Assembly (NCBI RefSeq): GCF_014201655.1
Contig: NZ_JACHEX010000003.1
Coordinates: 186,001 to 250,000 of the forward strand
Direction: 5' to 3'
Origin: Thermosipho japonicus
GTDB lineage: Bacteria > Thermotogota > Thermotogae > Thermotogales > Fervidobacteriaceae
DNA: 64,000 nt
Part shown: positions 9,486 through 20,190 of the stretch, piece after piece
Position numbering within the stretch: the stretch's first letter is position 1
How the letters are laid out: every line of letters begins with the position of its first letter
Position numbers and translations under genes: made by a program
The notes under the pieces: model-generated
The model's input: the letters and a program-made list of their open reading frames with translations, nothing else
What the model was told of the DNA's origin: nothing
Databases searched by the model: none

Positions 9486-11413
9486 TATTCCGCCTCCTTT
9501 ACCAATTCAAAAGCACCAAATGGACAAACTTGTGCACAGCTTCCACAACCCCAGCACATCGTTGGATCAATCTTTGCCTTGTTATTTTCTGCATCCCAGA
9601 AAATAGCTGGGCAACCAAATGTAGAAATACAAACCTTACATCCTGTACATTTATCTGTGTTTACTTTATACAGTGGCAATTTTTCTTTATTCCTCTTTGC
9701 CTTACCTACCCTGTAAAGTGCACAAACTTGTCTTGATACAACAACACTTACTCCTTCAACTTCAAGTGCTTTCTTTATAACTTCCGTCGTTTTCTTTATA
9801 TCATATGGATTAACAACTTCCACAAAATCAGCACCCATAGCTTTTACAACATCTTCAATTGGTATTCTCTTTCCAACACCATGTGGAGTATCACCTGTTC
9901 CAGGATTTGGTTGGTCTCCAGTCATTGCAGTTATCTCGTTGTCTACTACAACAACCAAAATATTTGATCTGTTGTATATAGCATTTGCAATTGCTGGAAG
10001 ACCTGTATGATAGAATGTAGAATCTCCTATTGTCGCAACTACAACTTGTTTCTTTTCATATGTCTCTTCATTTGTTGCGCCATTTAACGCCACACTTAAT
10101 CCATGTGCAACTCCAATCGAACCACCCATTGCAACTGTTGTATCAACAGCGTTTAATGGTGGAAGTACTCCAAGTGTATAACAACCTATATCACTTGGGA
10201 ATATTGCTTTCTTTCTTGTTGCTTTATTTATCGCAAAGAAAGAATTTCTATGTGGACATGCTGGACACAATGAAGGTGGTCTTGGAGGAAGAACACTACT
10301 AATTTCTTTATATTTTTCATCCAATTCTTCAAAGTTTATTGGAGTTTCAATACCCAAAAATTTCGAAATTGCAATAACTGCACGCTTTGTATCCATTTCA
10401 TATATTCTTGGGACAATATTTTTCCCATATATTGGTATATTTAATCCTTTATCATACGCCCACATCTTTATTTGTTCCTCAACTACAGGTTCAAGTTCTT
10501 CAACAATCAATACTTTTTCAAGTCCTTTTAAGAACTCCTCAACTAATTTATATGGAACTGGGAAAGGTGTTGCAAGCTTTAAAATCTTTACATCATCAAT
10601 ATTCAACCAAGAAAGTGCTTCTTTTACATATGCATATGAAAGTCCCGGTGCAATAATTCCAACCTTTCCGTTTCCTTCAATCTTGTTAAATGGACAATTT
10701 GCAAATTCTTCGCGTATTTTTTCGATATTTTCAAGAATTTTTGGATGGAAATTTCTAGAATGTGCAGGAATATCAACAAACCTTGTTGGATCTTTTTCAA
10801 AATTTCCATGTCTTCTTACTTTATTTACTATCTCATCCGGAAGTTCTCCTAAGACAACATCTCCTCTCATATGAGAAGATCTCGTTGTTGTTCTAAGAAT
10901 CACCATATGTTTGAACTTTTCACTAATCTCAAACGCATATTTTGTCAAGTCCTTTGCTTCTTGAACACTGCAAGGTTCAAGAACTGGAACATTAGCAAAT
11001 TTTCCAAAGACTCTTGTATCCTGCTCATTTTGAGATGACCACATACTTGGATCATCTGCGACCATAACAACAAATCCGCCTTCAACACCCATTCCAACGG
11101 CACTCATAAATGTATCTGCAGCAACGTTTAAACCAACGTGTTTCATAGCTGTCATGGATCTAAGACCACTCCATGCAGCAGAAAGGGCTGTTTCAAAAGC
11201 AACCTTTTCATTTGTAGAATACTCCATGTAAACTCCTGCGTCTTTTGCAACTGCCGCCATAGTGTCTGTAAGCTCAGAACTTGGAGTACCTGGATATGCT
11301 GCAAAAATTGCTATGTTTGCTTCAAGTGCACCTCTTGCAATAGCATGGTTTCCAAGAAGCAAAATCTTCTCTCCAGGCTTGTTAAGTAATACCATATCAG
11401 TAACTTTTGCCAT
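9485..11413 (-). CDS. iorA: Indolepyruvate:ferredoxin oxidoreductase, alpha subunit
   Basis: Large catalytic subunit, 642 residues from the preferred start. It has the pyruvate-oxidoreductase-like N-terminal domain (YPGTPSSE), a TPP-binding domain with [16 protein letters not shown] and VVDN motifs, and a C-terminal two-cluster ferredoxin domain (CTGCKVC and [12 protein letters not shown]) that carries two [4Fe-4S] clusters. I chose ATG at 11411-11413 because GGAGTGAT lies six bases upstream; the longer open frame to 11452 has no ribosome site. It is co-transcribed with iorB and serves peptide fermentation. Confidence 0.94.
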   Translation of the reverse strand: MAKVTDMVLLNKPGEKILLLGNHAIARGALEANIAIFAAYPGTPSSELTDTMAAVAKDAGVYMEYSTNEKVAFETALSAAWSGLRSMTAMKHVGLNVAADTFMSAVGMGVEGGFVVMVADDPSMWSSQNEQDTRVFGKFANVPVLEPCSVQEAKDLTKYAFEISEKFKHMVILRTTTRSSHMRGDVVLGELPDEIVNKVRRHGNFEKDPTRFVDIPAHSRNFHPKILENIEKIREEFANCPFNKIEGNGKVGIIAPGLSYAYVKEALSWLNIDDVKILKLATPFPVPYKLVEEFLKGLEKVLIVEELEPVVEEQIKMWAYDKGLNIPIYGKNIVPRIYEMDTKRAVIAISKFLGIETPINFEELDEKYKEISSVLPPRPPSLCPACPHRNSFFAINKATRKKAIFPSDIGCYTLGVLPPLNAVDTTVAMGGSIGVAHGLSVALNGATNEETYEKKQVVVATIGDSTFYHTGLPAIANAIYNRSNILVVVVDNEITAMTGDQPNPGTGDTPHGVGKRIPIEDVVKAMGADFVEVVNPYDIKKTTEVIKKALEVEGVSVVVSRQVCALYRVGKAKRNKEKLPLYKVNTDKCTGCKVCISTFGCPAIFWDAENNKAKIDPTMCWGCGSCAQVCPFGAFELVKEAE

Positions 11414-11683
11414 CTTATCACTCCCATACGTAAATTTTTTCATTACCCACATTTATAATTTTCCAATAAATAAGACAAAAACGCAAATATATTCAGAATA
11501 TAAATCAATCAATTTTTTAGGTATATATACGATTTTTTAAGAATACCAGTTTTTTTAACAAGTTTTGAAAAGAATTTAACACACAAATTTATAATAGTTT
11601 TAACAAGAATGGTATATTTTAAGAGTTATAATAAAGAGTGTGGTCTAGATTATTATATTTTGGTTGCTAGAGGGGGTAGACTC

Positions 11684-12958
11684 GTGGAAAAAATATTTGC
11701 AATATTAATAGTAGTAATCGCATACGGTTATATCATCTTTGGAAAAAAATATAAAGCTCCAATTGTATTTGGTCTTGCACTCATAGTTGCTGCTTTTAAA
11801 CTAGTAGAAGGTCTTGAACCAGAGAATATAAGCAGAGTAGTTGACTTTAACACCTTAGGACTTTTAGCTGGTATGACGGTGATTGTTGAATTTTTGAAAA
11901 AGACAGGCTTTTTCCAATTTCTTGCAATTAGAATTGTTAAAAAGGGCGGAAAGAGGTTCTTTTTAACAATTGTAGGATTGATGGCGCTGGTTGCACTTTC
12001 TTCTGCATTTTTAGATAATCTTGTAACAATCATCCTTATAGCCCCAATGATATTTTTAATTACCGATTCTCTTGGCCTTAACCCTATCCCATTTTTAATG
12101 CTAACCATAATAATAGATAATATAGGGGGTATGTCAACATTAATTGGAAGTCCTTTGAACCTAGTTCTTGGCTCGGTAAGTGGTTTAGGCTTTAATGATT
12201 TTATCAATAACATGTGGTTTATTACAATAATAAGCTTTTTAATATCCGTATTTATGTTTAAAAAATACACAAAAGTCGATAAGTCCGTTGAAGAAAAGTT
12301 AGAAAAGCTCTCTGGTATAGATGAAAGTAGAGCAATTACAGATAAAAAATCTTTAAAATTTACTCTAACTGTTTTCTTAATAGTCTTATCACTCTTTGGA
12401 CTTCATCAAGTAATTGAAATTGATCTTTCATTTGTTGCACTCCTAGGTGCAATAGCAGTTATGTTGTTCCACAGAAAACAATTTAACGATATAAGTAATG
12501 AAATTGATTGGGATACTCTATTCTTTTATGCCGGGTTATACATACTTTCCTTTACACTAGAAGAAGTTGGTATTACAAACTTACTTGCAGGTTTATTTAC
12601 TCCACTTTTAAACCACCAATTTTTATCAATCTTTGTAATATTCTTATTTGTTTCAATCTCAATTCCATGGCTCAGTGCTGTTCCAGGAACATTGATCATA
12701 GCACCTGTTATTAAACTTCTTGTAGCTTCAGGTTTTTCACCAGCATTTTGGTGGGTATATGCAATAAGTGCAAATCTTGCTACAAATTTAACCCCACTTG
12801 GTGCTGTTCAAAATATCGTTGGAGTAAATCTTTTATCAAAGCAAATTGGAAGAAACTTTTCATTTGGAGAATACATGAAATGGGCTTTTAAACCTTATTT
12901 TGTTACTTCATTAGTAGGATTTCTATACATATTACTTAGAATCTACATTGGAGGTTAA
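11684..12958 (+). CDS. ArsB/NhaD-like ion transporter (SLC13/IT superfamily)
   Basis: Integral membrane transporter, 424 residues, with 10-12 hydrophobic helices. The conserved IT-superfamily segments are visible: FLDNLVTI and, after a re-entrant region, IIIDNIGGMSTLIGSP, and in the second half NLATNLTPLGAVQN. These resemble ArsB, NhaD and the human P protein, so the substrate may be sodium, arsenite or an organic anion; it cannot be fixed from sequence. I start at GTG 11684 because GAGGGGGT lies directly upstream; the open frame extends 25 codons further without a ribosome site. It lies 2 bases before yqeH. Confidence 0.85.
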   Translation: MEKIFAILIVVIAYGYIIFGKKYKAPIVFGLALIVAAFKLVEGLEPENISRVVDFNTLGLLAGMTVIVEFLKKTGFFQFLAIRIVKKGGKRFFLTIVGLMALVALSSAFLDNLVTIILIAPMIFLITDSLGLNPIPFLMLTIIIDNIGGMSTLIGSPLNLVLGSVSGLGFNDFINNMWFITIISFLISVFMFKKYTKVDKSVEEKLEKLSGIDESRAITDKKSLKFTLTVFLIVLSLFGLHQVIEIDLSFVALLGAIAVMLFHRKQFNDISNEIDWDTLFFYAGLYILSFTLEEVGITNLLAGLFTPLLNHQFLSIFVIFLFVSISIPWLSAVPGTLIIAPVIKLLVASGFSPAFWWVYAISANLATNLTPLGAVQNIVGVNLLSKQIGRNFSFGEYMKWAFKPYFVTSLVGFLYILLRIYIGG

Positions 12959-12960
12959 GT

Positions 12961-14037
12961 ATGAAATGTAGAGGTTGTGGTGCAGAGCTTCAATACACAG
13001 ATCCAACAAAACCAGGATATATCCCAAAAGAGATTTTGGAAAATGAACCTGATCCATTATGTCAAAGGTGCTATAGAATAATCCACTATGGAAAATTAAC
13101 AGTACCTGTACAAGAAGAAATATTTTTACACCAAATCGATAAAGTTATTAAAAATTTTGAAAAAGTATTATACGTTATAGATATTACCGACTTTGAAGGC
13201 ACGTATAGAAATGAAATAATGGAGAAATTACAAGGAAAAGATGTGTATTTTGCCATAACAAAGTTCGACCTTCTTCCAAGATCACTCTCCGCTATTGAAG
13301 CTCAAGAGTGGCTAAAAAAAAGATTAAATACAACTTCTGAAAAAATCTTCCTCACAAGTAGTAAAAATGGGTTTGGTTTGAAAAAACTTGAAAAATTCTT
13401 TAAAGATTCAAAAAAAGACATTTTAATCGTAGGAGTAACCAACGTTGGAAAATCTTCTCTTCTTTCAGCTTTTACAAAGGAACATCCAACAATATCTCCA
13501 TTTCCTGGAACAACCCTTGGAATAGTAAAAAGGAAAGTTTTTAACACCTACATATACGACACTCCAGGAATTTTGACAAATGACAGAGTCATAGATCTTT
13601 TATCTCCTGAGTGTCAGGCCAAAATACTTAAAACAAATAATTTAACTAGAAAAACTTTTAAAATTGACCAGTCACGTGCCATCTTAGTTAGTGCTTTTTG
13701 CAAAATAGAGGTTGAATTTGATGGAGATAAAAAGCCGATTTTTCAAATATTTGCTCCTGAAAAAGTAACTTTTCATGAAACAAAGAGTGAAAGAGCAGAT
13801 CAATTGATCTACGAAAGAGCAGGAGATTTTTTGCTGCCACCATGTAAAAAAACTGATATGTCAAAATATAACTTTAAAACAGAAAGAATATTAGTCGATC
13901 AAGAACAAGAAATTTCAATAAATGGTTTGTGCTTTATCAACATAAAAAGAGGACCATTTGTAGCCAAAATTACCGTTCCAGAAAATATTAACGTTGCTTT
14001 GAGAAATAGATTACTAAAACCAAAAAGAGGAGGTTAA
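12961..14037 (+). CDS. yqeH: Ribosome biogenesis GTPase YqeH
   Basis: Circularly permuted GTPase needed for 30S subunit assembly in Bacillus. The N-terminal zinc finger is visible (C3, C6, C34, C37). The GTPase motifs occur in permuted order: G4 TKFD at 100-103, then G1 GVTNVGKSS at 158-166 and G3 DTPG at 200-203. The C-terminal domain contains the conserved basic strand typical of YqeH. At 358 residues the length is normal. It is sandwiched tightly between the transporter and pduL. Confidence 0.93.
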   Translation: MKCRGCGAELQYTDPTKPGYIPKEILENEPDPLCQRCYRIIHYGKLTVPVQEEIFLHQIDKVIKNFEKVLYVIDITDFEGTYRNEIMEKLQGKDVYFAITKFDLLPRSLSAIEAQEWLKKRLNTTSEKIFLTSSKNGFGLKKLEKFFKDSKKDILIVGVTNVGKSSLLSAFTKEHPTISPFPGTTLGIVKRKVFNTYIYDTPGILTNDRVIDLLSPECQAKILKTNNLTRKTFKIDQSRAILVSAFCKIEVEFDGDKKPIFQIFAPEKVTFHETKSERADQLIYERAGDFLLPPCKKTDMSKYNFKTERILVDQEQEISINGLCFINIKRGPFVAKITVPENINVALRNRLLKPKRGG

Positions 14038-14041
14038 AAAA

Positions 14042-14632
14042 ATGAAAATCAAAGAACCTGGAATCATCGCTGGTGTAAGTAACAGACACGTTCACCTTTC
14101 AAGAGAAGATGTAGAAATTCTTTTTGGAAAAGACTACCAACTTACTCCAATAAAAGATTTAGGTCAACCTGGTCAATTCGCCTGTCAAGAAACTGTTATC
14201 ATAGTTGGTCCAAAAGGTGCTATTGAAAAAGTAAGAGTTTTAGGTCCAGAAAGAAAAGAGACACAAATTGAAATATCCCTTACAGATGCATTTAAAATTG
14301 GGGTCAGACCTCCAGTAAGAGATTCAGGAGACCTTGATGGAACACCAGGAATAGTAATCGTTGGACCAAAAGGCAGTGTAATTAAAGATAAAGGTGTTAT
14401 TATAGCAAAAAGACATATTCACATGCACACTTCTGATGCTGAAAAATATGGCGTAAAAGATAAAGATATAGTAAAAGTTTTGGTCGAAAAAGAAGGCAGA
14501 AGGCTCATATTCGACGACGTTTTAATAAGAGTTAGCGAAAAATACGCACTTGAATTCCACGTTGACACAGACGAGGCTAATGCTGCACTTTTAAAGACTG
14601 GTGATCTTGTCTATATAATTGATGAAGAATAA
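14042..14632 (+). CDS. pduL: Phosphate propanoyltransferase/phosphotransacetylase PduL
   Basis: Converts acyl-CoA and phosphate to acyl phosphate; in an acetate-forming heterotroph it would act as the phosphotransacetylase before acetate kinase. The 196 residues contain the two half-repeats of the family and the zinc-binding histidines: SNRHVHLS (His16, His18) and RHIHMH (His125, His127, His129). There is no N-terminal encapsulation peptide and no microcompartment gene nearby, so this is the free cytoplasmic type. It has an AGGAGG ribosome site and is followed by a terminator. Confidence 0.92.
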   Translation: MKIKEPGIIAGVSNRHVHLSREDVEILFGKDYQLTPIKDLGQPGQFACQETVIIVGPKGAIEKVRVLGPERKETQIEISLTDAFKIGVRPPVRDSGDLDGTPGIVIVGPKGSVIKDKGVIIAKRHIHMHTSDAEKYGVKDKDIVKVLVEKEGRRLIFDDVLIRVSEKYALEFHVDTDEANAALLKTGDLVYIIDEE

Positions 14633-14649
14633 TTAAAAAAATAATCTAG

Positions 14650-14690
14650 AAAAATCCCCTTCTTTTTCTTAGGAGGGGATTTTTCTTGTT
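14650..14690 (+). terminator. Intrinsic terminator after pduL
   Basis: The arms AAAATCCCCT (14651-14660) and AGGGGATTTT (14674-14683) pair across a T-rich loop, and more T follows. It closes the transporter-yqeH-pduL unit. A TATAAT box at 14706-14711 lies just beyond and probably belongs to the next gene; no good -35 box is seen. Confidence 0.85.
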
Positions 14691-14753
14691 TTTAATTTAT
14701 CATGATATAATATTTTTGGATATTTCCAAAAAAAGATAAAGGAGGAGTTAAAG

Positions 14754-15575
14754 ATGAAAGAATACATTGAAAGAGTCAACAAAGCTGTAGAGTTTTTAAA
14801 AGAACACATTGACAATATCCCAAAAATTGCTATTATACTAGGTTCTGGTCTCCATGGAATTGCAGAAAGTATTGAAAGCCCAAAGAAATTTTCCTACAAA
14901 GAAATCCCAGGTTTTCCAGTTTCCACAGCACCAGGCCACAAAGGAGAATTAATTTTTGGAAAATTAAACGGAAAAGATGTAATGTTGATGAATGGAAGAT
15001 TCCATTACTATGAAGGCTACGATATGAAAACTGTTACGTTCCCAATTAGGGTAATGCAACTTCTTGGGGTTGAGATCTTAATTGTTACTAACGCAGCAGG
15101 TGGAATGAATCCAGAATTTGAAATTGGACATCCAATGTTCATTACCGATCATATCAATATGATGGGAGACAATCCTTTGATTGGACCTAACGTTGAAGAA
15201 TGGGGACCAAGATTTCCAGATATGTCAAATGCATACGATAAAGAATTAAGGCAAAAAGCAACAGAAATTGCAAAAAAGTTAAATATACCATTCTATGAAG
15301 GTGTTTACGTTGCAGTTTCCGGCCCAAACTTTGAAACGCCAGCAGAATTAAAAATGCTCAGATGGATGGGAGCAGATGCAGTAGGTATGTCGACAGTTCC
15401 TGAAGTAATAGTCGCAAATCATGGTGGTTTAAAAGTACTAGGAGTTTCTGCAATTACCGACAAAGCTGTTCACGATGATCTCAAACCACTTACTGCAGAA
15501 GAAGTACTAGAAGTTGCAAACAAGACAGGAGGAATGATCGTAAAAATAATCTCCGAGCTTATAAAAGAACTATAA
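14754..15575 (+). CDS. punA: Purine-nucleoside phosphorylase (trimeric PunA type)
   Basis: Phosphorolysis of inosine and guanosine to free base and ribose-1-phosphate in purine salvage. The 273 residues carry the PNP/MTAP class-II hallmarks: GSGLHG (phosphate loop, about 29-34), [17 protein letters not shown] and GPNFETPAE, and MSTVPEV in the base-binding part. The ribosome site is AGGAGG. It begins a plus-strand run with the chemoreceptor, fliR and flhB, although these may not be functionally linked. Confidence 0.93.
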   Translation: MKEYIERVNKAVEFLKEHIDNIPKIAIILGSGLHGIAESIESPKKFSYKEIPGFPVSTAPGHKGELIFGKLNGKDVMLMNGRFHYYEGYDMKTVTFPIRVMQLLGVEILIVTNAAGGMNPEFEIGHPMFITDHINMMGDNPLIGPNVEEWGPRFPDMSNAYDKELRQKATEIAKKLNIPFYEGVYVAVSGPNFETPAELKMLRWMGADAVGMSTVPEVIVANHGGLKVLGVSAITDKAVHDDLKPLTAEEVLEVANKTGGMIVKIISELIKEL

Positions 15576-15592
15576 GGAGGCATCAAAATAAA

Positions 15593-17890
15593 ATGTCTTT
15601 TAGGACAAAGATTTTGTTGTTTGCGATATTTTTGGTAACGATTCCAATGTTTTTGGTTACTTATGTCAATATATCAACTGTAAGTTCTCAATTAGACACT
15701 TTACAAGATGAAGTTAAAAATAATATAAACGAGAATGTTGTGAAAAGTTACGAAGATTATCTCCAAAAATTTCAAAATGAGATAATTGCACAATCAGAAG
15801 AATACACCAATGAACTTACAAAAACAGTCAAGGAGCAAGAACAACAAATTCAGAAAAAATTTGATGAAATATACTTAAAAACTCTTTCAACACAAGCCAA
15901 TTTTACATTTCAAACTGTAATTAATTTAATAAAACAAGAAAATGAACAACTTCTTACTGGTGCAAGAATTGCTGCTTCTTTAAAAGAGGTTGTAGATGCA
16001 GCAAATGAAAAAAATTTATCCATCACGGAAAGAAAAGCTCTTTTATTTCCCTTTATAGAAAAATATAATTTTGAATATGCAGGGCTTTGGACTATTGATG
16101 AAAAAAAACCAAGAATAAAAAGCAAGCTTTATACTGATTTTGATAACAAATATGTTGTAGAATATGCAAAGGTTTCTTCAACCTCTGCAAATATTTCATT
16201 CTACAAAAAACCTCCATATAAGGAAGAACTTTCAAAGATATTCAAAGAACTTTTAAATTCTAAATCCGTATTCTATCGAACCTTTATCTTCCCATACATA
16301 GATTCACTATACTCGATTGCTGTAGTTCCCGTTATGCACCCAGTACTTGGAAATACAATAAACGGCTTTGTGGTATTTGTAAATAAATTAGACAACAGCT
16401 TTTTAGATAATATTAAATCAATTTCAAATTCTGAAATCACCTTGTATGTGAATAACAAAGCACTTATTACTACTAAAGTAGGAAAAGATGGAAAAAGATT
16501 AACGGGACAACCACTTTCACAAAGTAAAAATGACATAATCGAAATTCTTGGAAAATCTTACTTTGCAAAAAAAGGTAGTTTTACTTACCTTGGTAAAAAA
16601 ATAGGTACCCTTGAAGTTGCAATTCCATTTGAAAAAATAGATACAAGATTTAACTTTCCAAAACCAAAACCATTTGTAATTCCTGAACTTGAAAAACCAA
16701 ATGTAAACATTAACTTAAAAATCAATAATAAAGCAATCGTTCAAAAATCTGTAATTCTTGCACTAATCATTCTTATTATTAGTATCATTCTAATAGTTGT
16801 AATCACCAAACAACTTCTTAAATCTTTAGAACATTCAAAAACTGTAATTGAAAAACTATCTGAAGGCAAATTTGTAAACATTGAAAGTGACAAAGCATCT
16901 GGAGAATTCAAAATAATCTTGGATTCTTTGAAAAAACTTTCTGAAACATTTAAAGACTTTGCTAAAAAGCTCCTTACAAGCTCAAACCAACTCGTATCAG
17001 AAGTTGACAATCTTGAAGAGCTAAATAATATCTTGCAAAAAACCTCTCAAGATGTCTCTGAGGCCGTAAAGCTATTTTCTAACAACACATCTATTATTTT
17101 AGACGACTTTGATGAAATGAAATCAAGCACAGACAATGCAAAAGATGTTATTAATCAAGTTGTAACTACTCTTGAAAATCTTGTTGATGAAATACTCGAA
17201 GCAGAAGAAAAAATTGATGAAAACCAAAAATTTGTCAGAGAATTCGATGAAAGTATCAAAAATTCTCTGGAAACTATCGAAAAATTCAATAGCTATATAA
17301 ACCAAACAATTGGACAATTTAACCAAGTAACCGAAGAAATCTCTAAAATTCAAAACGTTGCAAATCAAACCAACCTTCTTGCACTTAATGCGGCAATTGA
17401 AGCAGCACGGGCAGGAGAAGCTGGAAAAGGATTTGCAGTTGTTGCAGACGAGATAATGAAACTATCAGTCGAGATTAATGAAATCTCGAAAAAATTAATG
17501 AAAGATATGGAAAATTACACTGAAAATCTTGGGAGTTTAAATGCTGTATACGAAAATTCAAAGGAAAGCTTTAACGCTCTTTCAAAAACCAAAGAAGATT
17601 TCTCTGAAAGCTTTAAAATAATAACTCAACGTATTGAAAATCTTGTTGATACAACAAAGAATGTATCTTCTATTTTGGAACAAACAAAAGAGGTATTCAA
17701 CCATATGGTAGAAATTTCTTCAAGGTCTGCTCAAAATGTTGGACAAACTGTCGACAAAATGACTACAATTGAAGTAAAAATGAAAAAGCTAGAAGAATTT
17801 TCTAAAAAACTAAACAAGATGGTCAAAGACATAGATTCAGTCTCTGAAAGGCTTAAACAAATAGCTAAATGGTTTAAGATAGGAGATTAA
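15593..17890 (+). CDS. Methyl-accepting chemotaxis protein
   Basis: Transmembrane chemoreceptor, 765 residues. Membrane helix 1 is at about 5-25; an extracellular sensor of about 350 residues (Cache-like by size, starting with a long helical part) follows; membrane helix 2 is at about 385-405. The cytoplasmic part contains a short HAMP-like linker and the conserved signalling tip near residues 588-625 ([20 protein letters not shown]). The tip continues [10 protein letters not shown] rather than the usual [10 protein letters not shown]. No C-terminal NWETF-type tail is present. The GGAGG box is 12 bases from the ATG, which is long; an in-frame ATA lies at the better spacing. The ligand is unknown. 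It precedes fliR by six bases. Confidence 0.92.
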   Translation: MSFRTKILLFAIFLVTIPMFLVTYVNISTVSSQLDTLQDEVKNNINENVVKSYEDYLQKFQNEIIAQSEEYTNELTKTVKEQEQQIQKKFDEIYLKTLSTQANFTFQTVINLIKQENEQLLTGARIAASLKEVVDAANEKNLSITERKALLFPFIEKYNFEYAGLWTIDEKKPRIKSKLYTDFDNKYVVEYAKVSSTSANISFYKKPPYKEELSKIFKELLNSKSVFYRTFIFPYIDSLYSIAVVPVMHPVLGNTINGFVVFVNKLDNSFLDNIKSISNSEITLYVNNKALITTKVGKDGKRLTGQPLSQSKNDIIEILGKSYFAKKGSFTYLGKKIGTLEVAIPFEKIDTRFNFPKPKPFVIPELEKPNVNINLKINNKAIVQKSVILALIILIISIILIVVITKQLLKSLEHSKTVIEKLSEGKFVNIESDKASGEFKIILDSLKKLSETFKDFAKKLLTSSNQLVSEVDNLEELNNILQKTSQDVSEAVKLFSNNTSIILDDFDEMKSSTDNAKDVINQVVTTLENLVDEILEAEEKIDENQKFVREFDESIKNSLETIEKFNSYINQTIGQFNQVTEEISKIQNVANQTNLLALNAAIEAARAGEAGKGFAVVADEIMKLSVEINEISKKLMKDMENYTENLGSLNAVYENSKESFNALSKTKEDFSESFKIITQRIENLVDTTKNVSSILEQTKEVFNHMVEISSRSAQNVGQTVDKMTTIEVKMKKLEEFSKKLNKMVKDIDSVSERLKQIAKWFKIGD

Positions 17891-17896
17891 TAAATA

Positions 17897-18661
17897 ATGG
17901 AAATAATCGACTTTGTCGAAACACAATTTTTGAATTGGGCAATGCTCATTAGCAGATTAACTGGAATGTTCTTAATTACTCCCTTACTGTCAGCGGCATT
18001 CGTGCCAACGACAGTGAGGGCTTTTCTTGTTCTTGCACTCTCTTATATGTCACTACCACAGGTAGATACTATACCACTTGATACACCAGTTATCACTATC
18101 GTTCTTTCTCTTCTAAACAATTTCCTTATTGGCTTTGCCATAGGACTTCTTGCTTATTTTATATTTGGTGCATTTTCTATTGCAGGAGAGTTGTTAGGAA
18201 TCGAATCTGGTTTTGGTCTTGCTACCGCTATGGATCCTACAATGGAAGAAACTCCAATTGTTGGACAATTAATATTTCTTCTTTCATTGTTTGTTTTTAT
18301 ATCCCTAAATGGCCACATGGTTGTATATCAAGGGGTTGTAGATTCTATAAAAATTTTTCCTTTATACCTGGATAAACTAGATTTTTCCTTAGTAAAGTTT
18401 ATTGAAACAAAATTTATCGAAATGTTCTTTATTGCTTTAAAAATTGGGCTCCCGGTAATTGGATATATGTTTATAATAAACGTTCTACTTGGAATACTCT
18501 CAAGGCTTGTTCCACAGATGAACGTCTTTATGGTCGGAATTCCTCTAAAATCGCTTTTGGTATTCGTAATCTTTTTAGGGATGGTGCCGATATGGGCAGA
18601 GACTTCCGCAAAACTTCCTGTGCTTTTAGAGAAGGTAATTCAACAATTTCTCTCAGGATAG
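17897..18661 (+). CDS. fliR: Flagellar biosynthetic protein FliR
   Basis: Inner-membrane component of the flagellar type III export gate (FliPQR). It has 254 residues and about six hydrophobic helices, with the family features [10 protein letters not shown] and a central FGLATAMDP segment. It lies directly upstream of flhB, the usual order. Codons 29-42 (17981-18020) contain a very stable hairpin in the mRNA. The 3' end overlaps the flhB start. Confidence 0.93.
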   Translation: MEIIDFVETQFLNWAMLISRLTGMFLITPLLSAAFVPTTVRAFLVLALSYMSLPQVDTIPLDTPVITIVLSLLNNFLIGFAIGLLAYFIFGAFSIAGELLGIESGFGLATAMDPTMEETPIVGQLIFLLSLFVFISLNGHMVVYQGVVDSIKIFPLYLDKLDFSLVKFIETKFIEMFFIALKIGLPVIGYMFIINVLLGILSRLVPQMNVFMVGIPLKSLLVFVIFLGMVPIWAETSAKLPVLLEKVIQQFLSG

Positions 18662-19728
18662 ATCTACAATTATTTGCTGACCCTGATAAAACAGAAAAGG
18701 CAACGCCAAGAAGAAGACAAAAGGCAAGAGAAGAAGGACAAGTTCCGATATCCAGAGAGTTAACCTCTGGATTTACGTTTCTTGCTGCGGTACTTGGCTT
18801 TGCTTTCTTAGGTCGTGGAATTATAATTGGACTTCAATCTGCTGTTGCATTTTTTGCAAAACTGCCATCATATGATTCTTTAACTATACAAGATCTTGGC
18901 ATCTATACAATAGAAGCTTTCAAAGGTGTTATAATAGACCTTATTATTTTTGTTGCGCTTGTAATGATGACTGGAATTGTTACTGGAAGTCTTCAAACAA
19001 AATTTTTAATAACTTTTAAAAGCATTAAACTTGATTTTTCAAAGATAAACCCAATTAGCGGTCTTAAAAGAATGTTTTCCCTTAGATCACTTTTTGAACT
19101 TCTTAAATCCATTCTAAAACTAGTGATTGTTGGCTATGTTGGATACCTTGTCGTAAAATCAAATTGGAACAAGCTCCTTCTTGCAACAGATACAAGTGTA
19201 AGTGAAGGTGCACTTCTTATCTGGGACATCACATTTGAGCTTTTAATTAAATGTGGTATCGCACTATTTATTGTCTCAATTGCTGATTACTTTTTTTCAA
19301 GATATGAATATGAAAAAAATATAAGAATGACAAAGCAAGAAGTAAAGGAAGAATTTAAAGAAGTGGAAGGAAATCCTGAAATTAAAAGGAAGCAGCGTCA
19401 AATCATGATGCAATATTCTATGCATAGAATGATGCAGGAAGTACCTGAAGCTACCGTTGTAGTAACAAACCCAACACACTTTGCTGTTGCAATTAAGTAT
19501 GACTCAGATGAAATGGATGTTCCAATAGTTGTTGCAAAAGGTGCAGATAAACTCGCGCAAAAAATAAAGGAAATTGCAAGGAAAAACAACGTACCAATAT
19601 TAAGAAATCCACCACTTGCAAGGGAATTGTATTTTAGCGTAGAAATAGGTGATGAAATACCCCAAAAACTATACAGAGCTGTTGCAGAGGTTCTTGCATA
19701 CGTATACAGCTTAAAAGAGAGGTATTAG
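18646..19728 (+). CDS. flhB: Flagellar biosynthesis protein FlhB
   Basis: Export switch protein of the flagellar type III system: four membrane helices and a cytoplasmic domain that self-cleaves at NPTH, seen at about residues 275-278 ([12 protein letters not shown]). The N-terminal motif [18 protein letters not shown] is present. The start is unusual. The sequence [10 protein letters not shown] matches the first residues of other FlhB proteins (Bacillus FlhB begins M-K-L-R-V-D-L-Q), which places the start at ATT 18646; GAGAAGG lies upstream. The alternative is ATG 18592, which would add 18 residues and overlap fliR by 70 bases. The 3' end overlaps the convergent pilin-like gene by 18 bases. 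Confidence 0.9.
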   Translation: MSLRIDLQLFADPDKTEKATPRRRQKAREEGQVPISRELTSGFTFLAAVLGFAFLGRGIIIGLQSAVAFFAKLPSYDSLTIQDLGIYTIEAFKGVIIDLIIFVALVMMTGIVTGSLQTKFLITFKSIKLDFSKINPISGLKRMFSLRSLFELLKSILKLVIVGYVGYLVVKSNWNKLLLATDTSVSEGALLIWDITFELLIKCGIALFIVSIADYFFSRYEYEKNIRMTKQEVKEEFKEVEGNPEIKRKQRQIMMQYSMHRMMQEVPEATVVVTNPTHFAVAIKYDSDEMDVPIVVAKGADKLAQKIKEIARKNNVPILRNPPLARELYFSVEIGDEIPQKLYRAVAEVLAYVYSLKERY

Positions 19729-20169
19729 TTTTCGTATTACCTTGTCAACAGGCTTTTTAGGAAGTATAAATTTTCCAATATAGCTTTTTATAAGAATATA
19801 ACCTTTGCCATCTTCAAATTCAATTTTTTCTTTAAAAGGACCAAAATAATTCCTACCATCACTTGCTTGTCTTTCAACAACACATTTTCCGTTATAATCC
19901 AAAATTTTGTATCTTACACTCTTAATAGCACCCGTCTTTATTCTTTCCTTAAAAGAAATACTCTGCGGTGAAATATATACAATTTCAGAAACGCCACGGG
20001 AATAAAAATCGTGCCTTATATAATTTACAATATAAAAGGCTTCAAGGCTTCTTAAATAGTCCCTTTTAATGGTAAAATACCAATTAAAAACAGAATTTAG
20101 CATCATACAACATGATGCTAAAACTATAACTGCTATTATTATTCCAACTAAAACCTCAGAAAAAGAAAT
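19711..20169 (-). CDS. Type IV pilin-like/pseudopilin protein with probable ATT start
   Basis: A 152-residue protein if read from ATT 20167-20169, five bases after AGGGGGG. The N-terminus [18 protein letters not shown] has the pilin pattern: Glu at position 5 followed by a hydrophobic helix. There is no canonical start codon between the nusB stop and the helix; the first ATG (20104-20106) would remove the helix. No Gly-processing site precedes it (the residue before is Asn), so a normal prepilin leader is not evident. The rest has beta-rich features and no recognised domain. It lies 21 bases after nusB and is the last gene of the long operon. Its identity as a pseudopilin is inference. Confidence 0.55.
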   Translation of the reverse strand: MSFSEVLVGIIIAVIVLASCCMMLNSVFNWYFTIKRDYLRSLEAFYIVNYIRHDFYSRGVSEIVYISPQSISFKERIKTGAIKSVRYKILDYNGKCVVERQASDGRNYFGPFKEKIEFEDGKGYILIKSYIGKFILPKKPVDKVIRKLIPLF

Positions 20170-20190
20170 ATTTACCCCCCTATATTTTTC

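Noticed and set aside
10030-10302. Plus-strand frames opposite iorA (also 10387-10656 and 11138-11389)
   Set aside because: They mirror the conserved iorA reading frame and have no start signals or recognisable domains.
14041-14632. Bacterial microcompartment locus suggested by pduL
   Set aside because: No shell-protein genes or encapsulation peptide are present; the neighbours are yqeH and punA.
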